From the NCBI RefSeq assembly GCF_002080045.1, contig NZ_MUIN01000012.1, positions 98,416 to 162,415 on the forward strand: a stretch of DNA of 64,000 bases. Direction: 5' to 3'. The position numbers and the translations under genes were made by a program. Shown here piece after piece: positions 7,966-16,456 of this stretch; within the stretch, counting starts at the first letter, position 1, and each line of letters begins with the position of its first letter. Origin of the DNA: Pseudomonas sp. Bc-h (lineage in GTDB: Bacteria; Pseudomonadota; Gammaproteobacteria; Pseudomonadales; Pseudomonadaceae). Below the pieces are notes generated by a model. The model saw only the letters and a list, made by a program, of their open reading frames with translations. It did not search any database and was not told where the DNA came from.

Positions 7966-9953
7966 GCCTCAACGCCGTCGTTTTTGCCTATCACGATATC
8001 GGTTGTGTCGGGATCGAAGCCCTGCTCAATGCCGGCTACGAGATCTCTGCGGTGTTTACTCATGCCGACGACCCCAGGGAAAAAACCTTCTTCGGTTCGG
8101 TCGCGCAGCTCTGCGCCCAGCACGACATTGCGGTGCATGCCCCCGAAGACCCCAACCACCCGTTGTGGATCGAGCGCATCAGCAAGCTGGCGCCCGACTT
8201 CATCTTTTCCTTCTACTACCGCCACCTGCTCGGCGAGAACCTGTTGGCCTGTGCCAGGAACGGCGGCTTCAACCTCCACGGTTCGCTGCTGCCGCGCTAC
8301 CGTGGTCGCGCGCCCGCCAACTGGGTGCTGGTGAACGGCGAAACCGAGACCGGCGTGACCCTGCACCGCATGGTCAAACGTGCCGACGCCGGCGCCATCG
8401 TGGCGCAACAACGGGTCAGCATCAGCGCCACCGAAACGGCCTTGTCGCTGCACGGCAAACTGCGCACCAGCGCCGCCGACCTGCTCTCGGAAACCCTGCC
8501 GTTACTTGGCAGAGGTCAATTGCCTGGCATCGAACAGGACGAATCCAGAGCCACGTACTTCGGCCGTCGCACGCCCGCCGACGGGCTGATCGACTGGCAG
8601 CAGCCAGCGTCGCGCCTGTACAACCTGGTTCGCGCGGTCACTCAACCCTACCCCGGCGCGTTCTGCCCGCTGGGCGAGCGCAAGCTGATCGTCTGGAGTG
8701 CTCGCGTTCAAGCGGGCAATGACGGCCAGGCGCCGGGTACCGTCCTCAGCTGTGACCCGTTGCGCATTGCCTGCGGTGAAGACTCGCTGTTGATCACTGC
8801 CGGTCAGCGCGGCGATGAAGGCCTGTTCCTGAGTGGCCCGCAACTGGCCCGGGAATTCGGTCTGGTGGAGGGCTCTCCCCTGCATGGCAGCGACAAACGC
8901 CGGCAGCTGCGCCGCACTCGCGTACTGATCCTTGGAGTCAACGGGTTCATCGGCAATCACCTGTCCGAGCGCCTGCTGCAGGATGATCGCTACGAGGTGT
9001 ATGGCATGGACATCGGTTGCGATGCCATCGAACGCCTGCGCAGCCATCCGAATTTTCACTTCATCGAAGGCGACATCAGCATTCACACCGAGTGGATCGA
9101 GTACCACATCAAGAAGTGCGACGTGGTCCTGCCGCTGGTGGCCATCGCCACGCCCATCGAATACACGCGCAACCCGCTGCGGGTGTTCGAGCTGGATTTC
9201 GAAGAGAACCTGAAAATCGTCCGCTACTGCGTCAAGTACAACAAGCGGGTGATTTTCCCATCGACCTCGGAAGTCTATGGCATGTGCCAGGACCCGAGTT
9301 TCGATGAAGACACGTCGAATCTGGTGGTCGGCCCGATCAACAAACAGCGGTGGATCTACTCGGTGTCCAAACAACTGCTGGACCGGGTGATCTGGGCCTA
9401 TGGCCAAAAGGGGTTGCAGTTCACCCTGTTCCGTCCGTTCAACTGGATGGGCCCGCGCCTTGACCGCCTGGATTCAGCTCGCATCGGTAGCTCACGTGCG
9501 ATCACTCAGTTGATTCTGCACCTGGTGGAAGGCACGCCGATTCGCCTGGTTGACGGCGGCGCGCAGAAACGTTGTTTCACCGATGTCGTCGACGGCATCG
9601 AAGCGCTGGCGCGCATCATCGAAAACCGCGACGAGCGCTGCACGGGCCAGATCATCAACATCGGCAATCCGGATAACGAGGCCAGCATTCGTCAACTGGG
9701 CGAAGAACTGCTGCGTCAGTTCGAAGCCCATCCACTGCGCGACAACTTCCCGCCCTTCGCCGGGTTCCGGGAAGTGGAAAGCCAGTCGTTCTACGGCAAG
9801 GGTTATCAGGACGTCAGCCACCGCAAGCCCAGCATCGACAACGCCCGTCGCCTGATCGACTGGCAACCCACCATTGCGCTTCGTGAAACCATCGGCAAGA
9901 CCCTGGATTTCTTCCTGCGCGAAGCCATGAGCGAAAAGGCGCAAGCGCGTTGA
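7962..9953 (+). CDS. arnA: bifunctional UDP-GlcA decarboxylase / UDP-Ara4N formyltransferase ArnA
   Basis: 663 residues, the full length for the fused enzyme. Residues 1-300 form the 10-formyltetrahydrofolate-dependent formyltransferase, with NLHGSLLPRYRGRAPANW carrying the catalytic Asn and His and ADAGAIVAQ following. Residues about 315-660 are the Rossmann-type dehydrogenase, with VLILGVNGFIGNHLSERL binding NAD and STSEVYG containing the catalytic Glu. The second domain makes the 4-keto sugar used by ArnB; the first formylates the ArnB product. Both active sites look complete. The start overlaps the arnC stop (ATGA) and the stop shares one base with the arnD ATG. Confidence 0.98.
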   Translation: MSLNAVVFAYHDIGCVGIEALLNAGYEISAVFTHADDPREKTFFGSVAQLCAQHDIAVHAPEDPNHPLWIERISKLAPDFIFSFYYRHLLGENLLACARNGGFNLHGSLLPRYRGRAPANWVLVNGETETGVTLHRMVKRADAGAIVAQQRVSISATETALSLHGKLRTSAADLLSETLPLLGRGQLPGIEQDESRATYFGRRTPADGLIDWQQPASRLYNLVRAVTQPYPGAFCPLGERKLIVWSARVQAGNDGQAPGTVLSCDPLRIACGEDSLLITAGQRGDEGLFLSGPQLAREFGLVEGSPLHGSDKRRQLRRTRVLILGVNGFIGNHLSERLLQDDRYEVYGMDIGCDAIERLRSHPNFHFIEGDISIHTEWIEYHIKKCDVVLPLVAIATPIEYTRNPLRVFELDFEENLKIVRYCVKYNKRVIFPSTSEVYGMCQDPSFDEDTSNLVVGPINKQRWIYSVSKQLLDRVIWAYGQKGLQFTLFRPFNWMGPRLDRLDSARIGSSRAITQLILHLVEGTPIRLVDGGAQKRCFTDVVDGIEALARIIENRDERCTGQIINIGNPDNEASIRQLGEELLRQFEAHPLRDNFPPFAGFREVESQSFYGKGYQDVSHRKPSIDNARRLIDWQPTIALRETIGKTLDFFLREAMSEKAQAR

Positions 9954-10837
9954 TGCCGGCCGGGTTGCGCATCGACGTCGACACCTATCGCGGCACCCGC
10001 GATGGCGTGCCGCGCTTGCTGGAGATGCTCGATGAAGCACAGATCAAGGCGACGTTCTTTTTCAGTGTCGGCCCGGACAACATGGGCCGTCATCTGTGGC
10101 GTCTGACCCGGCCGCAGTTTTTGTGGAAGATGTTGCGCTCCAGGGCCGCCAGCCTGTACGGCTGGGACATCCTGCTCGCAGGCACCGCCTGGCCCGGCAA
10201 ACCGATCGGCCGTGACCTTGGGCCGCTGATGCGCCGCGCGCAGGACGCTGGCCATGAAGTGGGCCTGCACGCGTGGGACCACCACGGCTGGCAGGCGAAT
10301 GCCGGGCACTGGTCGCAGAATCAACTGACGGCACAGATCGCCCGTGGCGTCGACTGCCTGAACGACATTCTGGGCAATCCGGTGACCTGTTCGGCTGCGG
10401 CGGGGTGGCGCGCCGACGAGCAGGTGGTGCAGGCCAAGCAGTCCTTTGGTTTTCGCTACAACAGCGATTGCCGGGGACGCAGCGTATTCCGCCCGTTGCT
10501 CAACGATGGTCGGCCCGGCACGCCACAGATTCCGGTGGACCTGCCGACGTTCGATGAAGTGGTCGGGCCGCAGGTCGCTCCGGGGGCGTTCAATGACTAC
10601 CTGCTGCGTCAGTTCGCGCCCTCGAAACTCAACGTCTACACGGTACACGCCGAAGTTGAAGGCATCGTCATGGCCGAGTCGTTTCGGCATTTGCTGACCT
10701 TGGCAAAAAGCCGCGATGTGCAGTTCCTGCCACTCGGCAATCTGTTGCCGACGAGCCTCAAATCCCTGCCCCAAGGCCATTTGGTACGGGGCGTGTTGCA
10801 GGGTCGCGAAGGCTGGTTGGGAGTGCAGCAGCCATGA
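9953..10837 (+). CDS. arnD: Ara4FN-undecaprenyl-phosphate deformylase ArnD
   Basis: 294 residues with the polysaccharide-deacetylase (NodB) fold. It removes the formyl group from undecaprenyl-phosphate-Ara4FN, a step that drives the lipid towards transfer. Metal-site marks are LRIDVDTYRGTRDG at the N-terminus and the EVGLHAWDHHGWQ segment near residue 100. The ATG shares its first base with the arnA stop; a TTG three bases earlier would add one residue. It overlaps arnT by 4 bp. Confidence 0.96.
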   Translation: MPAGLRIDVDTYRGTRDGVPRLLEMLDEAQIKATFFFSVGPDNMGRHLWRLTRPQFLWKMLRSRAASLYGWDILLAGTAWPGKPIGRDLGPLMRRAQDAGHEVGLHAWDHHGWQANAGHWSQNQLTAQIARGVDCLNDILGNPVTCSAAAGWRADEQVVQAKQSFGFRYNSDCRGRSVFRPLLNDGRPGTPQIPVDLPTFDEVVGPQVAPGAFNDYLLRQFAPSKLNVYTVHAEVEGIVMAESFRHLLTLAKSRDVQFLPLGNLLPTSLKSLPQGHLVRGVLQGREGWLGVQQP

Positions 10838-12480
10838 CCCGTCAGCGGCATTTGCTGATCCTGCTGGCGGTTTTCCTGCTGGCGTATCTGTTGCCACTCG
10901 GCACCCACGGTCTGTGGATTCCCGATGAAACCCGCTACGCGCAGATGAGTCAGGAAATGCTTCACAGCGGCAATTGGGTCGCGCCGCACTTCATGGGGCT
11001 GCGTTACTTCGAAAAACCGGCGGCCGGGTACTGGCTGATCGCAGTCTCTCAGGCGCTGTTCGGGGAGAACCTGTTTGGCGTGCGTTTCGCCTCGGCCCTG
11101 AGCAGCGGCTTGACCGTATGGCTGGTGTACTCACTGGCCGCAAGACTGTGGAACGACCCGCGCAAGAGCTTCGTCAGCGCGCTGCTGTTCATGAGTTTCA
11201 TGCTGGTGGCGGGCCAGGCAGGTTATGCCAATCTCGACCCGCAGTTCACCTTTTGGGTCAGCCTTTCGCTGTTTGCCTTCTGGTGCGCCATTCACAGCGT
11301 GGGCCGTCAGCGACTGCTGTATTGGGCGCTGCTGGGCGTGGCGTGCGCCATGGGTTTCATGACCAAGGGCTTTCTTGCCTGGGCATTGCCGGTCATCGTC
11401 GCCCTGCCTTACATGGCCTGGCAACGACGTCTGCGTGAACTGCTGACGTTCGGACCGATTGCGGTGTTGGTAGCGCTGATGGTTTGCCTGCCCTGGGTGC
11501 TGGCGGTTCAATTGCGTGAGGGCGATTACTGGCGCTTCTTTTTCTGGCATGAACACATTCGCCGCTTCGCCGGCAACGATGCTCAACATGCCGAACCCTG
11601 GTGGTTCTATCTGCCGTTGCTGGTTGCCGCCAGCCTCCCGTGGGCCGTATTGCTACCCGCCACCTTGAGGCAAGCCTGGCAACAACGGCGCGAGGCCCAC
11701 AGCGGGTTTCTGCTGTTGTGGCTGGTTCTGCCGCTGGCGCTCCTGAGCATCAGCCGGGGCAAGCTGCCGACTTACATTTTGCCGTGTCTGATTCCGCTGG
11801 CGCTGATGATGGGCAGCACATTGGTGGATCGTCTGCATCAGAGCAGGAGTGCAACACTGCGCGCCAATGGCCTGCTGAACGCTGTGCTTGGCGTCATCGC
11901 GTTGATCGCGCTGCTGGTGCTGCAACACCGACAGGCCCTCTACGCGCAACAACCGCTGAATCTGACCCTGGCGATTGTGATCCTGTCGGGCTGGGTCCTG
12001 AGCAACCTGCTGCAAGGCGTTCGACCTTTGCGCTTCTGGGCGGCTCCTGCCATCGGCGCCTGGCTCGCCATTGCGCTGGCTCCCTTGGCATTGCCTGACA
12101 ACGTGGTGTTCAACAAGACCCCGGATCAGTTCGTCGTCCAGCACCTGGATGAACTCAGCGCTTCCACCCATTTGCTGAGCAATGATCTGGGCGCGGCGGC
12201 CGCGTTGTCCTGGCGTCTCAAGCGCAATGACGTGGTGTTCTACGACACCCGAGGCGAACTGGAATACGGCCTGGGCTATCCGCAAACCGTCCCCCGTGAA
12301 GTCGACTGGCAACAGGTGCAGGCCTGGATGACTCAGGCTCGCCGCGAAGGCTCGGTGGGCGTGGTGATGCGCGGCGACGGCAAGGATCAGCAATACGAGC
12401 TGAGTCTGTTGCCCGCCGACGGCAAGCGCTACCAGCAAGGCAGTCTGGTGATCCTGATTTTCGACAGGAGCGCGTCATGA
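10834..12480 (+). CDS. arnT: lipid A 4-amino-4-deoxy-L-arabinose transferase ArnT
   Basis: A 548-residue integral membrane glycosyltransferase that moves Ara4N from undecaprenyl phosphate to lipid A phosphates on the periplasmic face. This lowers surface negative charge and gives resistance to polymyxin and cationic peptides. The first helix (about 7-25) is followed by the periplasmic-loop motif PDETRYAQMSQEML, which carries the acidic residues typical of this fold. About twelve hydrophobic helices and a C-terminal periplasmic domain follow. ATGA overlaps join it to arnD and arnE. A second, more distant ArnT-like protein lies at 20957-22585. Confidence 0.97.
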   Translation: MTRQRHLLILLAVFLLAYLLPLGTHGLWIPDETRYAQMSQEMLHSGNWVAPHFMGLRYFEKPAAGYWLIAVSQALFGENLFGVRFASALSSGLTVWLVYSLAARLWNDPRKSFVSALLFMSFMLVAGQAGYANLDPQFTFWVSLSLFAFWCAIHSVGRQRLLYWALLGVACAMGFMTKGFLAWALPVIVALPYMAWQRRLRELLTFGPIAVLVALMVCLPWVLAVQLREGDYWRFFFWHEHIRRFAGNDAQHAEPWWFYLPLLVAASLPWAVLLPATLRQAWQQRREAHSGFLLLWLVLPLALLSISRGKLPTYILPCLIPLALMMGSTLVDRLHQSRSATLRANGLLNAVLGVIALIALLVLQHRQALYAQQPLNLTLAIVILSGWVLSNLLQGVRPLRFWAAPAIGAWLAIALAPLALPDNVVFNKTPDQFVVQHLDELSASTHLLSNDLGAAAALSWRLKRNDVVFYDTRGELEYGLGYPQTVPREVDWQQVQAWMTQARREGSVGVVMRGDGKDQQYELSLLPADGKRYQQGSLVILIFDRSAS

Positions 12481-12821
12481 CCTTTGCCCTGTTGCTCGGC
12501 GCCTGCCTGCTCACCTGCCTGGGCCAGATCGCCCAGAAGCTGGCCGTCGAACATTGGCGGGGCCGGACGGCCGGTTTCGGCGCGGTGCTGCGCAATCACT
12601 GGCTGTGGCTGGCGCTGGCCTGTCTTGGCAGCGGGCTGCTGCTCTGGCTGCTGGTGCTGCAACGGCTGGATGTCGGCATCGCCTATCCGATGCTGGGCCT
12701 GAATTTCGTATTGATCACCCTCTGCGGCCGGTTCCTGTTCAAGGAATCTGTGGACGGCCGCCACTGGCTGGGCGTGCTATTGATTCTCATCGGCGTCGTA
12801 TTGCTGGGGCGTCAGGCATGA
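12477..12821 (+). CDS. arnE: Ara4N-lipid flippase subunit ArnE
   Basis: A 114-residue small-multidrug-resistance/EamA-like protein with four predicted membrane helices. With ArnF it is thought to flip undecaprenyl-phosphate-Ara4N across the inner membrane. The IAYPMLGLNFVLITLCG segment and the closing RHWLGVLLILIGVVLL helix are typical. ATGA overlaps join it to arnT and arnF. Confidence 0.94.
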   Translation: MTFALLLGACLLTCLGQIAQKLAVEHWRGRTAGFGAVLRNHWLWLALACLGSGLLLWLLVLQRLDVGIAYPMLGLNFVLITLCGRFLFKESVDGRHWLGVLLILIGVVLLGRQA

Positions 12822-13261
12822 GCCGCCAGCGCGGGTTGAGCCTGGCCATGAGCAGCGTATTGCTGGTCAGCGGCGCGCAATTGGCGATGCGCTGGAGCAT
12901 GGTGCGGTTGCCTGCGCCTGAGCAATGGATGTCGGCCCTGCAGATCGGTGGCGTGGATATTCGTGCGCTGGCGTTTGTACTGATCGCAATGGTCGCCTAC
13001 GGGCTGTCGATGCTCTGCTGGCTGCTGGCCTTGCGCGATATTCCCCTCAGTCGCGCCTATTCGCTGCTGAGCATCAGCTATGCGCTGGTGTACCTGTTGG
13101 CGGCCCTGCTCCCGTTTTTTCACGAAACCCTCACCGTTCCCCGAACGGTGGGCGTGACCCTGATCGTGCTCGGTGTAGTGACGATCAATCTGCGGCGCTC
13201 TGCGTCAACCGCGACAACAGCATCAAGGAGCTTTCCCGATGAAAATCAGCGTCTTCGGTAG
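12818..13261 (+). CDS. arnF: Ara4N-lipid flippase subunit ArnF
   Basis: The second flippase subunit, 147 residues with four hydrophobic helices; IPLSRAYSLLSISYALVYLL near residue 80 is the family signature. The ATG at 12818 sits in the arnE stop; the same frame is open 88 codons upstream only because it runs antiparallel-free through arnE in another phase. Its last 23 bases overlap the start of ugd, so its C-terminal residues share DNA with the ugd N-terminus and ugd ribosome site, an unusually long overlap for this operon. Confidence 0.93.
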   Translation: MSRQRGLSLAMSSVLLVSGAQLAMRWSMVRLPAPEQWMSALQIGGVDIRALAFVLIAMVAYGLSMLCWLLALRDIPLSRAYSLLSISYALVYLLAALLPFFHETLTVPRTVGVTLIVLGVVTINLRRSASTATTASRSFPDENQRLR

Positions 13262-14633
13262 CGGTTATGTGGGCCTGGTGCAGGCCACGGTGCTGGCGGA
13301 AGTTGGCCACGACGTGGTGTGCATGGACATCGATCCGGCCAAGGTCGAGCAACTGAGCAAAGGCCAGGTGACCATTTACGAGCCGGGCCTGGAAAGCCTG
13401 ATGCGCGAGAATCTGGAGGCCGGCAGGCTGCATTTCACCACCGATGAAAAACGCACGGTAGAACACGGCGAAGTGCTGTTCATCGCCGTTGGCACGCCTT
13501 CCCGCGCTGACGGCTCGGCAGACTTGAGCGCCTTCTTCGCGGTCGGCGAAGCCATTGCCCGGCATCGCGTCACGCCGGTGATCATCGTTGAAAAATCCAC
13601 AGTTCCGGTCGGCAGCGGCGATGCCTTGCGCAGCCATATCGAGCAGGCGCTGCGCCAGTCGGCGCGATTGCTGAAGTTCGATATTGTCTCCAACCCGGAA
13701 TTTCTCAAGGAAGGCTCGGCGGTCAAGGACTGCCGGCGCCCGGACCGCATCGTCATCGGCTGCGGCAATCCCGACGTATTCCCGGTCATGCGCGAGCTTT
13801 ATGCGCCGTTCAACCGCAACCACGAACGCATCATGTTCATGGACCTGCGCAGCGCCGAACTGACCAAATACGCGGCGAATTGCATGTTGGCGACCAAGAT
13901 CAGCTTCATCAACCAGATCGCCGAACTGGCCGAGCACCTGGGGGCCGACGTCGAATCCGTGCGCCTGGGCATCGGCGCCGATTCGCGTATCGGCTACGAC
14001 TTCATCTATCCCGGCTGCGGTTACGGCGGATCGTGCTTCGGCAAGGACATCCGCGCACTGATCCACAGCGCCCGGGAAGCCGGGTGCTCGAACGACCTGC
14101 TCAACGTGGTCGAGAACATCAACGAACGGCAGAAAAACAAGCTGTTCGACCGTATCAACGCCTTTTACAAAGGGGAACTGCGAGGAAAGACCTTCGCGTT
14201 GTGGGGGCTGGCCTTCAAGCCCAACACCGACGACATGCGCGATGCGCCCAGCCGCGTGCTGATGGAGTCTCTGTGGGCCGCGGGGGCGACCGTCCGCGCC
14301 TTCGACCCGGAAGCCATGCAGGAGACCCAACGCCTGTACGCGGAACAACCGAACCTGATGCTGATGGGCACGCCGGAGTCAGTATTGCTGGGCGCCGATG
14401 CGCTGATCGTGTGCACCGAATGGCAACAGTTCAAGGCTCCGGATTTCGACCTCATCCAACAGCGCCTCAAGGCGCCGGTGATCTTCGACGGCCGCAACCT
14501 GTACGACACCGAACGCCTGGCCAAACGCGGTTTCCAGTACTTCCCGATCGGCCGCGGCGACTCCTGCAACCTGCCCATCCCGCAACAGCAATGGGCGCCG
14601 TACGAGCTGCTGTCAGCGCATCACGCGATGTGA
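13239..14633 (+). CDS. ugd: UDP-glucose 6-dehydrogenase
   Basis: 464 residues. It oxidises UDP-glucose twice with NAD to UDP-glucuronate, the precursor consumed by ArnA. The N-terminal Rossmann fold starts ISVFGSGYVGLVQATVLAE; the catalytic thiol is Cys266 in GYGGSCFGKD; the C-terminal domain contains LWGLAFKPNTDDMRDAPS. AAGGAG lies upstream of the ATG inside the end of arnF. As the last gene of arnBCADTEF-ugd it makes the pathway self-sufficient. Its final 13 bases overlap the convergent kinase gene. Confidence 0.97.
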   Translation: MKISVFGSGYVGLVQATVLAEVGHDVVCMDIDPAKVEQLSKGQVTIYEPGLESLMRENLEAGRLHFTTDEKRTVEHGEVLFIAVGTPSRADGSADLSAFFAVGEAIARHRVTPVIIVEKSTVPVGSGDALRSHIEQALRQSARLLKFDIVSNPEFLKEGSAVKDCRRPDRIVIGCGNPDVFPVMRELYAPFNRNHERIMFMDLRSAELTKYAANCMLATKISFINQIAELAEHLGADVESVRLGIGADSRIGYDFIYPGCGYGGSCFGKDIRALIHSAREAGCSNDLLNVVENINERQKNKLFDRINAFYKGELRGKTFALWGLAFKPNTDDMRDAPSRVLMESLWAAGATVRAFDPEAMQETQRLYAEQPNLMLMGTPESVLLGADALIVCTEWQQFKAPDFDLIQQRLKAPVIFDGRNLYDTERLAKRGFQYFPIGRGDSCNLPIPQQQWAPYELLSAHHAM

Positions 14634-16222
14634 CCGGGAACATGTGCTGCCGCTCCTGTAGCAGCACGGCTTGCCGGCGGTAACGAATCCAAGGGCGTCA
14701 CCGCCGGCAATGCGAAAAAGAACGAGGCGCCTTTTTCGGTGTTCTGTGCCCAGATCCTGCCCTCATGAAAGTCGATGATCGAGCGGCAGATGGACAATCC
14801 CATTCCCAGCCCGGTTTCACGGGTGGTGAAAAAGGGATTGAACAGTGAAGACAACACCTCGGCATCGATGCCCGACCCGCAGTCGGCGACCTCGAGGATG
14901 ACTTCGCCCTCCGTCACACGGGTGCTGACTCGCAGCTCCCGGTGGTGCTTGTCGATGCTGGTCATTGCCTGGCAAGCATTGATGATCAGATTGATGATGA
15001 CCTGTTGCAGCTGGATTCGGTCAGCCAGCACCCACGCGGTTTCCGCATCCAGCGCAACGCGCGCATTGATGTGGTGGTGGTTCAATTCGTAGTGCACGAC
15101 ACCCAGGGTTTCCCTGACGATCTCGTCCAGGCGCTCGGCCCGGCGTATCGGATCGGTCTTGCGTGACAGCGCCCTCACCCGGCTGATCACTTCACTGGCC
15201 CGGCGCGCGCTCTGGTTGATACGTTGCAGGGCGCCCAACGCTTCGGGGATGTCCGGGACCGGACGATCGAGCCAGCGACGACAGCCGTCGGCGCTGCTGT
15301 TGATCGCCGTCAGCGGCTGGTTGACCTCGTGAGCAATCGACGCGGTCAGTTCGCCCAGGGTTGTGACCCGGCAGATGTGGGTCAATTGCGACTGGGTCCG
15401 GTACAGCGTCTCTTCTGCCTGAACGCGCTCGCTCACGTCCATCACCGCGCCAAGGTATTCGAAGCGATCGTCGTGGGTCGATACCGGAATGGCAATCATA
15501 TGAACGTGCTTGATGCGCCCGTCCGGCATCAGCAAACGGTGTTTGATTTCTATCTGTGGCTCCCGCCGCGCCGCACGCTCGAACACGCCATGAATCAAGG
15601 CATGATCCTGTGCCAGCGTGCGCGCCAGGATCATCGATTTGGTCACTGGCATGTCAGGCGGATACTCGAAAATACGCGCGCTCTCCTCCGACCACGACAT
15701 CTGTTGCGTCACCGCGCAGAAGGCAACGCTGCCGGTCTGACTCAGGCGCTGCGCTTCGGTCAGGTAAATTTCGTTCTGGCGCAGCTTGTCGGCGGCCTGA
15801 TTGCAGCGCGCGGCGAGAAAGCCGATGGCCGAGAGCGCGGTCAGGCACCGCACGAAGCCTGTCAGAGAGTCCCAGTCCCGATAACCCTCATCGATGAAGA
15901 ACATCGCGACGATGGTCGCCATGCAGAACAGCGACACTCCGATGACCACCCGAATCGACACCACGTTGGCCGCCATCAGCAGCAGCGTCAGATAAATGAT
16001 GGTCGCGGCGATGTCACGATGGTGAGGGGCGGCATTGATGATGACGATACCCACTGCGACCACCAGACCGATGCCCCAGGCCAGCCAGGTTTCGTAGCGA
16101 TTCTTGCTGACGCTGATCAGCGGTGGGCTGCTTGCGGTTGCCGAGGGATTCAACCCGGCGAGGTAGGAAACCAGATTAAACCGGTCGCGCTTGCGATTGC
16201 TTGAGGTGCCTGGAATGCTCAT
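14621..16222 (-). CDS. membrane PAS sensor histidine kinase
   Basis: 533 residues. A short cytoplasmic N-terminus leads into four closely spaced membrane helices (about 45-140) without a large periplasmic loop. A PAS domain follows (about 160-275, ending in DVSERVQAEE), then a HisKA domain with the phospho-acceptor His298 in SIAHEVNQPL and a HATPase with NLIINACQAM and GLGMGLSICRSI. The enzyme core ends at FFFALPA. The last 25 residues are encoded by a REP-type repeat and overlap the 3' end of ugd, so the tail is probably not functional. It resembles DctB/FixL-type kinases; the FixJ-like regulators at 17860 and 18339 are likely partners. Confidence 0.93.
   Translation of the reverse strand: MSIPGTSSNRKRDRFNLVSYLAGLNPSATASSPPLISVSKNRYETWLAWGIGLVVAVGIVIINAAPHHRDIAATIIYLTLLLMAANVVSIRVVIGVSLFCMATIVAMFFIDEGYRDWDSLTGFVRCLTALSAIGFLAARCNQAADKLRQNEIYLTEAQRLSQTGSVAFCAVTQQMSWSEESARIFEYPPDMPVTKSMILARTLAQDHALIHGVFERAARREPQIEIKHRLLMPDGRIKHVHMIAIPVSTHDDRFEYLGAVMDVSERVQAEETLYRTQSQLTHICRVTTLGELTASIAHEVNQPLTAINSSADGCRRWLDRPVPDIPEALGALQRINQSARRASEVISRVRALSRKTDPIRRAERLDEIVRETLGVVHYELNHHHINARVALDAETAWVLADRIQLQQVIINLIINACQAMTSIDKHHRELRVSTRVTEGEVILEVADCGSGIDAEVLSSLFNPFFTTRETGLGMGLSICRSIIDFHEGRIWAQNTEKGASFFFALPAVTPLDSLPPASRAATGAAAHVPGHIA
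14645..14706. repeat. REP-type element inside the kinase C-terminus
   Basis: The stretch contains GTAGCAGCACGGCTTGCCGG, closely matching both arms of the intergenic repeat at 34850-34920, and is followed by a second arm around CACCGCCGGCAA. It lies in the coding frame of the 14621-16222 kinase and supplies its last residues. Members of this REP class are normally intergenic. Confidence 0.55.
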
Positions 16223-16370
16223 GCGGCTGCGCCATCCCTTCGATTGAGGACTTCGGTCCAGCGCTGAGTCTAAAAGTAAATGCGAATTATCGATAAGCCA
16301 TAAAACCCTGTTTTCCTGCCAATGACCTGGCTGGAACTCTGGGCGCCTCAGGGGCTTTTCGATCCCACAA

Positions 16371-16405
16371 AAAAACGCCTGACTCGAGGGATGCGCGCCA
16401 GGCGT
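16371..16405 (-). terminator. rho-independent terminator after the NDH-2-like gene
   Basis: ACGCCTG (16375-16381) pairs with CAGGCGT (16399-16405). On the minus strand the stem is followed by seven Ts. It lies 52 bp past the stop of the flavoprotein gene and separates that gene from the kinase. Confidence 0.75.
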
Positions 16406-16456
16406 AAAAAGGGTGAAACAGGCGTGTGTTGCGCCGTCGATCGTCAGCCGTCTGCC

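Noticed and set aside
12554..12817. 88-codon extension of arnF into arnE
   Set aside because: It is in a different frame from arnE and lacks membrane character; the true ATG at 12818 overlaps the arnE stop like the other operon genes.
13185..14348. 387-codon minus-strand frame opposite ugd
   Set aside because: Antisense to ugd with no domain.
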